Source of the DNA: Trabulsiella odontotermitis
Lineage (GTDB): Bacteria; Pseudomonadota; Gammaproteobacteria; Enterobacterales; Enterobacteriaceae
Direction: 5' to 3'
Assembly: GCF_001297775.1 (NCBI RefSeq)
Contig: NZ_LIFX01000009.1
Coordinates: 62,001-126,000 of the forward strand
DNA length: 64,000 nt
This document shows, in pieces, positions 39,677 to 48,453 of the stretch (within the stretch, counting starts at the first letter, position 1; every line of letters starts with the position of its first letter). The notes beneath the pieces are model-generated. The model was not told the DNA's origin. It ran no database searches and worked only from the letters and a program-made list of their open reading frames with translations. The translations under genes were made by a program, and so were the position numbers.

Positions 39677-41104
39677 ATGCAACATAAGTTATTGATCAAT
39701 GGTGAACTGGTGGCAGGTCAGGGGGAGATGCAGCCTGTCTACAATCCGGCAACGGGCGAGGTGATCCTCCAGATTGCGGAAGCCACGCCAGCACAGGTTG
39801 ATGCGGCGGTGCTGGCAGCGGATCGGGCGTTTGCCGAATGGGGACAAACGACACCGAAAACACGCTCGGAATGCCTGCTGAAACTGGCGCAGGCGATCGA
39901 AACCCATGCTGAAGATTTTGCGCGCCTGGAGTCGCTCAACTGCGGCAAGCCGCTGCACTGCGTACTTAATGACGAAATACCGGCCATTGTGGATGTGTTC
40001 CGCTTTTTTGCCGGCGCATCACGTTGCCTGAGCGGTCTGGCGGCGGGCGAGTATCTGGAAGGGCACACGTCGATGATTCGTCGTGATCCGGTCGGGGTGG
40101 TGGCCTCGATTGCGCCGTGGAACTATCCGCTGATGATGGCGGCCTGGAAACTGGCGCCTGCGCTGGCCGCCGGGAACTGTGTGGTGATTAAGCCCTCGGA
40201 AATCACCCCGCTGACCGCACTGAAACTGGCTGAACTTGCCAGCGGCATTTTCCCGCCAGGCGTGCTGAATGTGCTGTTCGGGCGCGGCAAAACCGTCGGC
40301 GATCCGCTGACCGGTCATGAAAAAGTGCGCATGGTGTCGCTGACCGGGTCCATCGCCACCGGCGAGCACATCATCGGCCATACCGCGTCGACGATTAAGC
40401 GTATGCATATGGAACTGGGCGGTAAAGCGCCGGTGATTGTGTTTGATGATGCCGATATCGATGCGGTGGTGGATGGCGTACGCACGTTCGGTTTCTACAA
40501 TGCCGGGCAGGACTGTACCGCTGCCTGTCGCATTTACGCGCAGCGGGGCATTCACGACCGGCTGGTGGAAAAACTGGGTGCGGCGGTGGCCAGCCTGAAA
40601 ATGGGTGATCCGCAGGATCCGTCCACCGAACTCGGCCCGCTCAGCTCGCAGGCACATCTGGATCGGGTATCGGCAGCGGTCGAGAAAGCCAAAGCGCTCG
40701 GTCATGTCAAAGTGGTGACCGGCGGCAATAAAGTCGAGGCGCCGGGTTATCGGTATCAGCCGACGGTGCTGGCGGGGGCGTTGCAGGACGATGAGATTGT
40801 GCAACGCGAAGTGTTTGGCCCGGTGGTCAGCGTGACAATGTTCGATGATGAAGCGCAAGTGCTGGCCTGGGCCAATGATTCGCAGTACGGGCTGGCGTCG
40901 TCGGTCTGGACGCGGGACGTCGGGCGTGCGCATCGACTCAGTGCGCGCCTGCAATATGGCTGCACCTGGGTCAACACCCATTTCATGTTAGTCAGCGAAA
41001 TGCCGCACGGCGGGCAGAAGCAGTCTGGCTTCGGCAAAGATATGTCGCTGTACGGGCTGGAGGATTACACCGTCGTGCGTCATGTGATGGTGAAACACGA
41101 ATAA
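39677..41104 (+). CDS. patD: Gamma-aminobutyraldehyde dehydrogenase PatD (YdcW)
   Basis: A 475-aa NAD-dependent aldehyde dehydrogenase that oxidises 4-aminobutanal, formed from putrescine, to GABA. Catalytic Cys in [13 protein letters not shown], general-base Glu in [15 protein letters not shown] site [32 protein letters not shown] near the end matches E. coli PatD (474 aa). ATG 39677 (MQHKLLING) follows GGAG at 6 nt and matches E. coli; ATG 39665 adds four residues without support. Last gene of the ydcSTUV operon, linking uptake to degradation. Confidence 0.95.
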   Translation: MQHKLLINGELVAGQGEMQPVYNPATGEVILQIAEATPAQVDAAVLAADRAFAEWGQTTPKTRSECLLKLAQAIETHAEDFARLESLNCGKPLHCVLNDEIPAIVDVFRFFAGASRCLSGLAAGEYLEGHTSMIRRDPVGVVASIAPWNYPLMMAAWKLAPALAAGNCVVIKPSEITPLTALKLAELASGIFPPGVLNVLFGRGKTVGDPLTGHEKVRMVSLTGSIATGEHIIGHTASTIKRMHMELGGKAPVIVFDDADIDAVVDGVRTFGFYNAGQDCTAACRIYAQRGIHDRLVEKLGAAVASLKMGDPQDPSTELGPLSSQAHLDRVSAAVEKAKALGHVKVVTGGNKVEAPGYRYQPTVLAGALQDDEIVQREVFGPVVSVTMFDDEAQVLAWANDSQYGLASSVWTRDVGRAHRLSARLQYGCTWVNTHFMLVSEMPHGGQKQSGFGKDMSLYGLEDYTVVRHVMVKHE

Positions 41105-41117
41105 GTGCTGTAAATAC

Positions 41118-41151
41118 ATTGCCCCGGGACACGTGAATATCCCGGGGCAAT
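41118..41151 (+). terminator. Hairpin after patD
   Basis: Perfect 12-bp arms ATTGCCCCGGGA / TCCCGGGGCAAT with a 10-nt loop; no T-tract. Confidence 0.6.
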
Positions 41152-41204
41152 GCCTGTCGTGACAGAAAAGTGAGTATTCGTTGCTATTACAGGAAAGGAA
41201 AAAA

Positions 41205-41300
41205 TCAGAAAATCCAGTTAAATCTGTAGCATAAGAGACTCAGTAACAGCAACGCAGCCATAACATTAATCACTACTACGGTTCTTCCGGAAACGTCCAT
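41205..41300 (-). CDS. yncL: 31-aa small membrane protein, YncL homologue
   Basis: ATG at 41300-41298 to TGA at 41205. The peptide starts MDVSGRTVVVINVMAALLLL and ends RFNWIF: one transmembrane helix of about 18 residues with a short N-terminus. E. coli YncL, also 31 aa and sited between patD (ydcW) and ortT, begins MNVSSRTVVLIN and ends RFGWFI, so length, position and both ends agree. AGGTGG lies at proper distance from the ATG. Function unknown. Confidence 0.82.
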   Translation of the reverse strand: MDVSGRTVVVINVMAALLLLSLLCYRFNWIF

Positions 41301-41487
41301 AACGCCACCTCGCTGAATTAACCACTAAACATATAGACGGCGAAGTGACTAAGTGCAATCGGATAAAGACTTAGATTTCTAAAATTCAGCGTTGGCAAGA
41401 AATTTTCGCATTCTTGAGCTGAGATCTTGATGGTCGTCATAAAAAGAGTCATAGTGCGCCCGGTTTTTCCATGGAATGGGCTTCCCA

Positions 41488-41661
41488 ATGACGCTATACC
41501 AAAAAATGCTGGTGTTCTATATCGTGATGGCGGTGATCTGTTCACTGATCACCTGGTTTCTGACGAAAGAGCGCTTCTGCATCCGCCTGATGGCTTCCCT
41601 CCTTGTTGGTGTTACCTGGCCGTTTAGTTTCCCTGTCGCACTGCTGATATCGCTGTTCTGA
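41488..41661 (+). CDS. ortT: Orphan membrane toxin OrtT (YdcX/GhoT-like)
   Basis: A 57-aa two-helix inner-membrane protein, same length as E. coli OrtT: MTLYQKMLVFYIVMAVICSL, ITWFL, VGVTWPFSFPVALLISLF. OrtT damages membrane potential when overproduced and has been tied to the stringent response. ATG 41488 aligns with the E. coli start (MSLYQHM); ATG 41476 would add four residues. No antitoxin is known. Convergent with srfC; srfABC intervenes between it and ydcY, unlike E. coli. Confidence 0.87.
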   Translation: MTLYQKMLVFYIVMAVICSLITWFLTKERFCIRLMASLLVGVTWPFSFPVALLISLF

Positions 41662-41697
41662 GGATCAATGACCGGCTCACGTCCCTGTGAACCATCA

Positions 41698-43845
41698 TTA
41701 CTGCAAATGTTTCTGTAGCTGACGCCGTGCGTCTGCGGTGATCTCCAGCGGATGCTGCCAGCCCGCGTTTTCCGTCGCCCGGCTGTAAAGCGCCACCAGC
41801 CAGTCGTACACGTACCGCGTCGCGGCATGCACCGGCTGTTCGCCCAGTTGCGTCAGACGCGCGCTGGTGTCCGGTGATTTCAGTTCAAAGATTGCGCTGC
41901 CCTTGGCAATACGACTTGCCGGGCGGGTGTCCACCGGCAGGGCGGCATAATCAAACCAGGCAATAAAATTCCCGATGGTGGCGCGCAGTTGGGCCGCGCT
42001 GGGATTTTCGCCGCGCATTACCTGTTGCAGCCTGGCCGGTAGCTGCAGACGATAGCTGGTGACGATCAGGCATTCGGCCAGTTGTTGCAGCACCTCAGGC
42101 GTCAGGCCCGCATGCGCGGCAATATCAGCCCTGCGGCTCCACCGATGCAGATGCTTGATCCACAACTCATGCGCCAGCGTGCCGGTATCCTGTTCGCTGT
42201 TGACCCTGCGGGATTTCTCTTCCGGCTGCGCAAACAGATCCACACTTTCACTGAACAAGCCCGCCACTTTCTCTTCCCGCGGCTGCTGTGTCTGACAGAG
42301 CATGTCAAACGCGCGCTGGGCGGGCAGCAATCCTTCTATTATTTCCCCCAGCGTCGCGGCGCGGGACTGCAACTGGCGAACCAGTAACTGCGCCTGCTGT
42401 TGCATGGCGGCGGGATCGCGATGCGCCGGGGCGAGATACGGCCCCATCAGTGCCGCCAGCCGGGCATTGATGCTCTGACCGAGCAGTTGCAGACGACTGC
42501 TGCGCAGCGCCGGGTTCAGCGCCTGCGCCAGCCACTCCATCAACCGTTGCATGCTGCTGCTGTCCAGCGCCTGCAAGGTGCCCCAGCGCTGACCGGGTTT
42601 TTTGATCAGCTGTTGTACGCCTTCATCGAGATTCTGTTTCAGGGTGAAACGGTGATCGTGCGGGGTGATTGCCCAGACCAGCCCCGGCAGCGCGCTCTCC
42701 TGCACCGGCTGCGTGTCATCCACCCACTGCATCAGCGCACGGGCGATGGCGGGCGTTTGTGCGCGTTGCACGGACGCGTTGCACACCAGCAGAATGTCCG
42801 GCCCGAAGCGCTGGCGATAACTCTCCAGCAGCCAGCGGCATTTGCTCTGCCATAACGGTGCGCCCGGCGAGTGCGGCACCGCCGGAATATCAACGATCTC
42901 GACGTTTTCCAGTACGCCGTTTTCTACCGGCAGCACCAGCTCAAGGCTGAGTAACGCCAGGGTGGCGATGGGCAGGCTGATGGCGTTTTGCAGACGATCG
43001 TTATGCAGCGGATGCACCACCACATCACCTTCAACCTCAACGTCAGGGGTTAAAAAGCCTTCCGCCGGTAACGCGAAGCTGTCGACCAGCAGGCTCAGCG
43101 GCGCAGCAACCTCACGGGCATTGCCGGTCTGGTGCAGCGTATGTGCCAGTGCCAGCCATTGCCGGGTCAGCGTTTGTTGCTCTCCCCACAGCAGCGACCA
43201 GGCGCTGGCGCGGGCGCTGAGATCCAGCGACGGCAGCAGCGCGGCAAACTGATACCACAGATCATCGTCCATCTGCTGTTGCGAAACCGGCACGCTTTCG
43301 CGCCAGAAGCGGGCAATCGCGGCGATCGCGTCCCGATCAACTCCCGGGACCAGTTGCGGCTGACGCAGGGACTGCCAGCCCGCCAGCCGCGCGGCAATCA
43401 CGCTTTTCTCGACCGGGCGGATCTCATCCTGATCTGACGCATGCGCAATAAACAGCTGCACCAGTTCCGCTTCACTCATCAGTTTCAGCCGCAGCGGAAA
43501 CGCTTCATCCGGCGCAGTGGTCTGCGGACTGAAGCGGATCGCCATCCGGGTGGTGTTATGGCCGGGATTAATATGGGTAAACCAGTCCAGCGTTTTGGCG
43601 CCTGCGGTGATCGGCAGCCGTCCGGCGGGGCTGTTGCACAGGGTAGTCAGCAGAAGGGCTTTGGCCTCAAGGGCGTGACCGTACAGACCAACAGACGGCG
43701 GCTGGTGTTGTACCGACGCCAGGCGCCGCTGTTGATGCTTCAGCGCCAGCAGGCGTGTCAGCAGGGCGTCCGCATCGTTATTTAGTAAGGGGGCGTGCAG
43801 ACGCGTGGCTTCCGTCCACGCGATGACGGCTTGTAAATCACTCAT
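41698..43845 (-). CDS. srfC: SrfC, putative virulence factor with degenerate dynamin-like GTPase outline
   Basis: A 715-aa SrfC-family protein, third gene of srfABC. Near the N-terminus GLYGHALEAKALLL (about 53-66) looks like a P-loop (GxxxxGK[ST]) that keeps the Lys but has Ala for Ser/Thr. HINPGHNTTRMAIRF (91-105) and LENVEIVDIPAV (312-323) sit where switch I and the DxxG element of a dynamin-like GTPase would be. The rest is Leu/Gln-rich helix with no confident domain. No signal peptide. Its ATG overlaps the srfB stop (ATGA). The Salmonella genes were named as SsrB-regulated factors; the biochemical role is unknown. The GTPase reading is my inference. Confidence 0.85.
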   Translation of the reverse strand: MSDLQAVIAWTEATRLHAPLLNNDADALLTRLLALKHQQRRLASVQHQPPSVGLYGHALEAKALLLTTLCNSPAGRLPITAGAKTLDWFTHINPGHNTTRMAIRFSPQTTAPDEAFPLRLKLMSEAELVQLFIAHASDQDEIRPVEKSVIAARLAGWQSLRQPQLVPGVDRDAIAAIARFWRESVPVSQQQMDDDLWYQFAALLPSLDLSARASAWSLLWGEQQTLTRQWLALAHTLHQTGNAREVAAPLSLLVDSFALPAEGFLTPDVEVEGDVVVHPLHNDRLQNAISLPIATLALLSLELVLPVENGVLENVEIVDIPAVPHSPGAPLWQSKCRWLLESYRQRFGPDILLVCNASVQRAQTPAIARALMQWVDDTQPVQESALPGLVWAITPHDHRFTLKQNLDEGVQQLIKKPGQRWGTLQALDSSSMQRLMEWLAQALNPALRSSRLQLLGQSINARLAALMGPYLAPAHRDPAAMQQQAQLLVRQLQSRAATLGEIIEGLLPAQRAFDMLCQTQQPREEKVAGLFSESVDLFAQPEEKSRRVNSEQDTGTLAHELWIKHLHRWSRRADIAAHAGLTPEVLQQLAECLIVTSYRLQLPARLQQVMRGENPSAAQLRATIGNFIAWFDYAALPVDTRPASRIAKGSAIFELKSPDTSARLTQLGEQPVHAATRYVYDWLVALYSRATENAGWQHPLEITADARRQLQKHLQ

Positions 43846-46820
43846 TTCAGATAAACGCTCCCGCTATCGATCCAGTAGTGGCTACCGCTGTGACGGCGAT
43901 CGGCCAGCGTATTCAGTTTCAGCGTCAGGGCATCCGGTGCGACCGGCGTACCGTCCTGCAACCAGGCGTCAGCCAGTTCAAAGGCATCAGGTGCCAGATG
44001 CCGGTTGCCGCCGCGCAATTGCAGGCGGACGTGCAGGACCCCATCCCCGGCGATGGTTTTTGCCAGTTCCGGGCTGTTAATGCTCAGGGTGTAGAGCGGC
44101 GTGGCAGGCCAGCGGGCGTTGGCGAGCTGGCGGAAACCCAGTGTGACGTTGCCGCGCAGCGGGAAATGGAGCCGCGAGTCGAGCTTCACGCCCGGCTGAT
44201 CCAGATCGATGTCCGGGTACCAGACGTTCTCATCGCGCAGCGTGTTCACCACGTTATCCAGCACACCGAGATAGCGCACGGTGGAGTAAGCGCCGATGTC
44301 GGCGGCTCTAAAGTTAAAACGCGGCAGACGCAAATCAAGCGCCAGACTGCAAAGCATCGCGCCCACGGCTGCGGTTGATTTCGGGTTGCCGATTTTGCCC
44401 TGCTGGCTGAACGGATACCATTCATGTACGTGATATTTATCGAGCCAAACCATGCGGCTGGCCGGGACTGGCTGCAGATGGCGGATCAGCGCCTGTACAC
44501 CAGGCAGACACCCCGGACGTCCGGTGATCAGCAGCACGTCGCAATGGTAATGGGAGATGGCTTCGCACACCGCATGCAGTGGCGAGGCGATGGTAAATTC
44601 ACCGGCCAGCATCGCCTGTTGCAGATCGTTAAAGTTCACCTGCAACGGCACGCTGAGCAGTTCAAACGGCGCGGAGCCAGCAGGCAACTGATGCTCAACC
44701 GCATGAGTAATGTAGTTCATCACGTTGCGGGTAGGCTGTTGACTCAGCAGTTCGCCAAAGGTGGCGTAGAGCCCCGCCAGTGGATCGCTGCTGTCGCTGT
44801 CTTCCCACGCGGCAAGAATGGCGTGGCCGATCGGCATAAACAGCTGGAGCGTGGTCTGTTGACGCAGCACCGCCTGGGTATCGATGCGGCCGGAATCGCC
44901 AAACAGCGTCGCCATCAGGGCGGGCGCATCGGCAATACCGCTTTTCTGTAACTGCGTCTGCAATGCCGGTAGCACGCAGCGCTGAATGATATCCAGCAGA
45001 ATATCGTCGCCCGCCACTTTAAAGCCTTCACGGAACAGCAGATGCGGGGTGATTTTGACGTTGCTGCCGGTGCCGCCATCAAGCTGATACTGGGTGATCG
45101 CCATATCGGTGGTGCCGCCGCCAAGATCGACGGAGGCCACGCGCAGGGTGCGACCCGACTGCTCGTTTTGCCCGGCGGCGCGATCCGGACGGGACAGGGC
45201 GGCGAAGAACGCTTCCGTCTGCCCGCTGTAATGCGACACGGCTTCGTTATACAGCCATACCAACTGGCCGCAACTGGCTTCGTCCCACTCCATCTGGATC
45301 TGCGGCACCGGCACCACGCTGTTTTTTTGCAGCTTCACGCTGGCAAAATCGTCATCCTGCGGATGCCAGCCGAGGGATTTCCACACCAGCGCGATTGCTT
45401 CAAACATCCGGCGGCGGAAGATCTCGCGTTCCTGTTTCGGCATCGCCGACGGCAGGGTCAGAATGATAGTGCGCAACTGACGCGGTGACGACGGGAAACC
45501 AAGCCGCAGACGGGTGGCGACGCTGTTGATCTGCCCGAGCGCCTGCGCCAGCAATTCACACAGCATATGGGTCATCAGGGTGCTGCGACTGTACTGCGGC
45601 GAAAACACCGGCAGACGATCTTCCGGCGGCAGCGTATACAGCGGTTGCCCGTCATCGTTCATCAGATTCATCAGCGGGAAAGCGGTCGCCAGCGGTTCGC
45701 GTTGCGTTTTGCTGTTGATCTGGCTGAAGCGCCAGTCCTGTACGGTGGGGGTTTCATCCCACAGATAGCGACGCGGGCTGGACAGGCCGCTGTAACCATC
45801 AGTACCGAGACGTTGCATCGCCAGTTTTCGCGCTTCGTCGCCGACGCGAACAATCGACGGCCAGACGAAGGCGTCATCACGCCCGCTCTCGACTGAGCAG
45901 TGCTGTTTGCCGAAACGGGCTTCGCAGAATTCAATGCGGCTGCTGAACAGCGGCTCATTAAGATATTGCGGTTCCGTCAGCGAACGGACCTGTAACTCCG
46001 CCGTCTGGCGCAGGCCGTCATTGGCATCGCTCTGATCTTCAATAATCACGCCACAGGTGTGGGTGTTGCCGACATCAAGGATCAGGTCGACCGGGATCGC
46101 CGGGGTACTCAGCGTGGCGGTAACTATTTTAATCTCCGGGATGGAGAGTTGTTCGCCAAGCAGGGTGAGCAGGTTCAGCCAGTGGCCCTGATATTCAAAA
46201 CTGCGCATCGCCTGCGCAATGTCGCGCTCGGTGCGGCTTTGCTGCGTGGCGTACTGGTTAAAGACTTCCCGCAACCAGCCGTCGATCCAGGTTTGATCGA
46301 TAAAATCAGTAATTTCGTCATCACGCCACGCCAGCGAAAAACGGGTGCCGTTGAGAATGTCATTTTCGACCGGCGCCAGCGACGCCGGGCTGTCGCCGCT
46401 GAGCTGGCTGTCGAAGGCCAGCGTCACGCGGTGGCTGTGTCCGGCGCTGTCCGGCTGGCTCAGCTTACGGATCTGCACGCGCGCCCAGTTGTCCGGCCCT
46501 TCAACGAACGTCCGTGGCGGGTTAAAGCGGAAGAAGGGCAGCGGCAGCCAGAGCCCGTCGAGGATCGCCAGCGACTGCTCGAGCGTTAATGTACTTTCCG
46601 GTTTGACCACTTCCGCCTGTTCACCCTGACGGGCAGGCAGTGTATAGCGGCCATTGACCAGATCGTAATCGAGCCGCAACAGCGGGCCGTTGGCGGTTTT
46701 ACGCACGAAGCGCCCGCTGTGGAGCGACTCCTGCGGCGTAAGACCAAAATCAAGAAACTGCACACCGCTGTTGGCAATCAGCGTGACGCTCTGTTTGTAA
46801 TCGCAAAGAGTAACCAGCAT
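43842..46820 (-). CDS. srfB: SrfB, Hsp70/actin-fold ATPase-like virulence factor
   Basis: A 992-aa SrfB-family protein. An N-terminal region (1-240) has no recognised domain. Then come the signatures of the Hsp70/actin ATPase fold: phosphate-1 LILDVGNTHTCGVII (about 246-260), phosphate-2 ASVDLGGGTTDMAIT (562-576) and adenosine motif LLITGRPGCLPGVQALI (763-779), with a large insert between. So it probably binds ATP in the cytoplasm. The last 200 residues form a beta-rich tail. Starts 4 bp after srfA and overlaps srfC by 4 bp, so the three proteins are made together and likely act as one machine. Confidence 0.88.
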   Translation of the reverse strand: MLVTLCDYKQSVTLIANSGVQFLDFGLTPQESLHSGRFVRKTANGPLLRLDYDLVNGRYTLPARQGEQAEVVKPESTLTLEQSLAILDGLWLPLPFFRFNPPRTFVEGPDNWARVQIRKLSQPDSAGHSHRVTLAFDSQLSGDSPASLAPVENDILNGTRFSLAWRDDEITDFIDQTWIDGWLREVFNQYATQQSRTERDIAQAMRSFEYQGHWLNLLTLLGEQLSIPEIKIVTATLSTPAIPVDLILDVGNTHTCGVIIEDQSDANDGLRQTAELQVRSLTEPQYLNEPLFSSRIEFCEARFGKQHCSVESGRDDAFVWPSIVRVGDEARKLAMQRLGTDGYSGLSSPRRYLWDETPTVQDWRFSQINSKTQREPLATAFPLMNLMNDDGQPLYTLPPEDRLPVFSPQYSRSTLMTHMLCELLAQALGQINSVATRLRLGFPSSPRQLRTIILTLPSAMPKQEREIFRRRMFEAIALVWKSLGWHPQDDDFASVKLQKNSVVPVPQIQMEWDEASCGQLVWLYNEAVSHYSGQTEAFFAALSRPDRAAGQNEQSGRTLRVASVDLGGGTTDMAITQYQLDGGTGSNVKITPHLLFREGFKVAGDDILLDIIQRCVLPALQTQLQKSGIADAPALMATLFGDSGRIDTQAVLRQQTTLQLFMPIGHAILAAWEDSDSSDPLAGLYATFGELLSQQPTRNVMNYITHAVEHQLPAGSAPFELLSVPLQVNFNDLQQAMLAGEFTIASPLHAVCEAISHYHCDVLLITGRPGCLPGVQALIRHLQPVPASRMVWLDKYHVHEWYPFSQQGKIGNPKSTAAVGAMLCSLALDLRLPRFNFRAADIGAYSTVRYLGVLDNVVNTLRDENVWYPDIDLDQPGVKLDSRLHFPLRGNVTLGFRQLANARWPATPLYTLSINSPELAKTIAGDGVLHVRLQLRGGNRHLAPDAFELADAWLQDGTPVAPDALTLKLNTLADRRHSGSHYWIDSGSVYLK

Positions 46821-46824
46821 GACA

Positions 46825-48183
46825 TCAGGCCCCTGTTTTCTTGAACGTCAGCGGGACGATGGTTCTGGCATCGTAACGGCCGGTGCATTGCGCCACATCG
46901 CTGGTGCCTGCTTTGCAGGTAATTTCCGGCATCGGGTAGCGTGAGCCGTCAGCACAGCGCGCCGCGCCACGGCTCTTAATCTGCAACTCGCCGTTCTGAT
47001 GCAGACCGGAGAAGATTTCCGCACGGCAGACGATATTGTTGCCATGGACCACGCGCGCTGTGCCTTTGTTGTTCTGGATCTGATAGCGCAGCGACGGCAC
47101 TTTGCCGGTCGGATCTTTGATATCGCCCAGTACCCGCCAGCTCCCGTTGAGGAAACGGGTGGTGCCTGCTTTGATCTGCCCGGCGTCCATCACCAGCGCA
47201 TCTTTAGGAATGGCGGCGATGACCACCGGTTCCTCCGCCGGTTTTGCGTTCTCTTCTACTTTCTCTTCTTTGCTTTTGACGACATCGGCCTGATGCAGCG
47301 GCAACCCGGCGGTGAGTTTGGGTAAATCTGCTGGTGCCGGTAATTCCACCGGGGCAGGCGTTTCAGCGGCCACGGTTACCGGAACCTCTGCCGGGGCGCT
47401 CTGTTTCCACAGTAGCGGCACGGCAACGGCGGCGACCACCACAGCCGCGAGCGGCAGGCTCCACAGCGGAATGCGGCGGCGGCGGGGCGCTGGCGTCGTT
47501 TTTTCCGGTTGCGGCTGTGCTTCCGGGATGAGCGGAATCACGATTTCAGGTTCGGGTTCAGACATCTCCACCGGGGTAAACGGCGGTTCAGGGAGCGGTG
47601 GTGCAGGTGAAAACAGCGGTTTGTCGCCATCGCTGAACATGACCGGCTCAGGGAGTGTCTCGGCGGGCGGTTCCGGGAGTTGCTCAATCACCGGTTCCGG
47701 CTCTGGTAACGTCAGGCAGGCCAGCACGTCCTCGCGGGCGTTTTCATTGAGATTGATAAATCCCCAGAAGGTGATGACCGGTTTACCATCGACCAGGTAA
47801 ACGTGATTTTCACCGGGGAACTGCAACGCTTTTTCGAGCAGGGCGCCAAACAGTTGCTGCGCGGTTTTGCCGGATTGCAGGCTTTTGCGGCTCAGCGCCA
47901 GCGCGCTGTCAAAGGTGCTGTGCAGATAACGCAGCGCCCGCTCGCGGGTGTCGTTGTCGGCTGCTTTCCAGGTAATCGCCTTTCCTTCAACCGGCGCGTA
48001 CCACGCCACGCGGTCGTTTTCGTCGTTGACCTGCGGAATGGCCAGGCAGTCTACCAGTGCCAGCTGTTTGCGCAGGCGCAGGGTTTCACGGATTTGCAGT
48101 GCCGAGTCAAAGACCGCCTGACCGCCGCCGCCGACCGCCTGGAAATCGTCAAGATCGCCACTGCGTAATAGAGTTTTTGTCAC
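46825..48183 (-). CDS. srfA: SrfA, single-pass membrane protein of the srfABC operon
   Basis: A 452-aa protein. Cytoplasmic N-domain (1-155), Pro/Glu-rich linker (about 158-232), RRRR stop-transfer cluster and one TM helix (about 239-259), a second Pro/Lys/Glu linker, then a periplasmic C-domain (about 330-448) with four cysteines (NNIVCRAEIF, AARCADGS, ITCKAGTSDVAQC) able to form disulphides. No cleavable signal peptide. First gene of srfABC; it diverges from a DppA-like gene over 270 bp. It may anchor SrfB/SrfC at the inner membrane (inference). Confidence 0.83.
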   Translation of the reverse strand: MTKTLLRSGDLDDFQAVGGGGQAVFDSALQIRETLRLRKQLALVDCLAIPQVNDENDRVAWYAPVEGKAITWKAADNDTRERALRYLHSTFDSALALSRKSLQSGKTAQQLFGALLEKALQFPGENHVYLVDGKPVITFWGFINLNENAREDVLACLTLPEPEPVIEQLPEPPAETLPEPVMFSDGDKPLFSPAPPLPEPPFTPVEMSEPEPEIVIPLIPEAQPQPEKTTPAPRRRRIPLWSLPLAAVVVAAVAVPLLWKQSAPAEVPVTVAAETPAPVELPAPADLPKLTAGLPLHQADVVKSKEEKVEENAKPAEEPVVIAAIPKDALVMDAGQIKAGTTRFLNGSWRVLGDIKDPTGKVPSLRYQIQNNKGTARVVHGNNIVCRAEIFSGLHQNGELQIKSRGAARCADGSRYPMPEITCKAGTSDVAQCTGRYDARTIVPLTFKKTGA

Positions 48184-48453
48184 GTTCTCATCCCATAGAC
48201 TTCTTCACTCCATTACTCTACTGGAGCAGCCCGGGTTCTAAACGGCAAAAGACAGGCTAAAACCGTCGAATTCTCGTGCTATTGAGCGGTGAATTTTTGC
48301 TTGACCTTTGCGAAACAACTTAAGCCAAACAGCTGATTAAGAAAGCAACGAAAAACACCCGCTTAGCATAACCTGATGACGATTGATTATTTGTCAGTTG
48401 TTACCGACTGTGCTGTTATTAAGATCCACATAATAAAAGCAGGGTTTACCACC

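Noticed and set aside
40019-40981. 320-aa frame antisense to patD
   Set aside because: Shadow of patD with no motifs.
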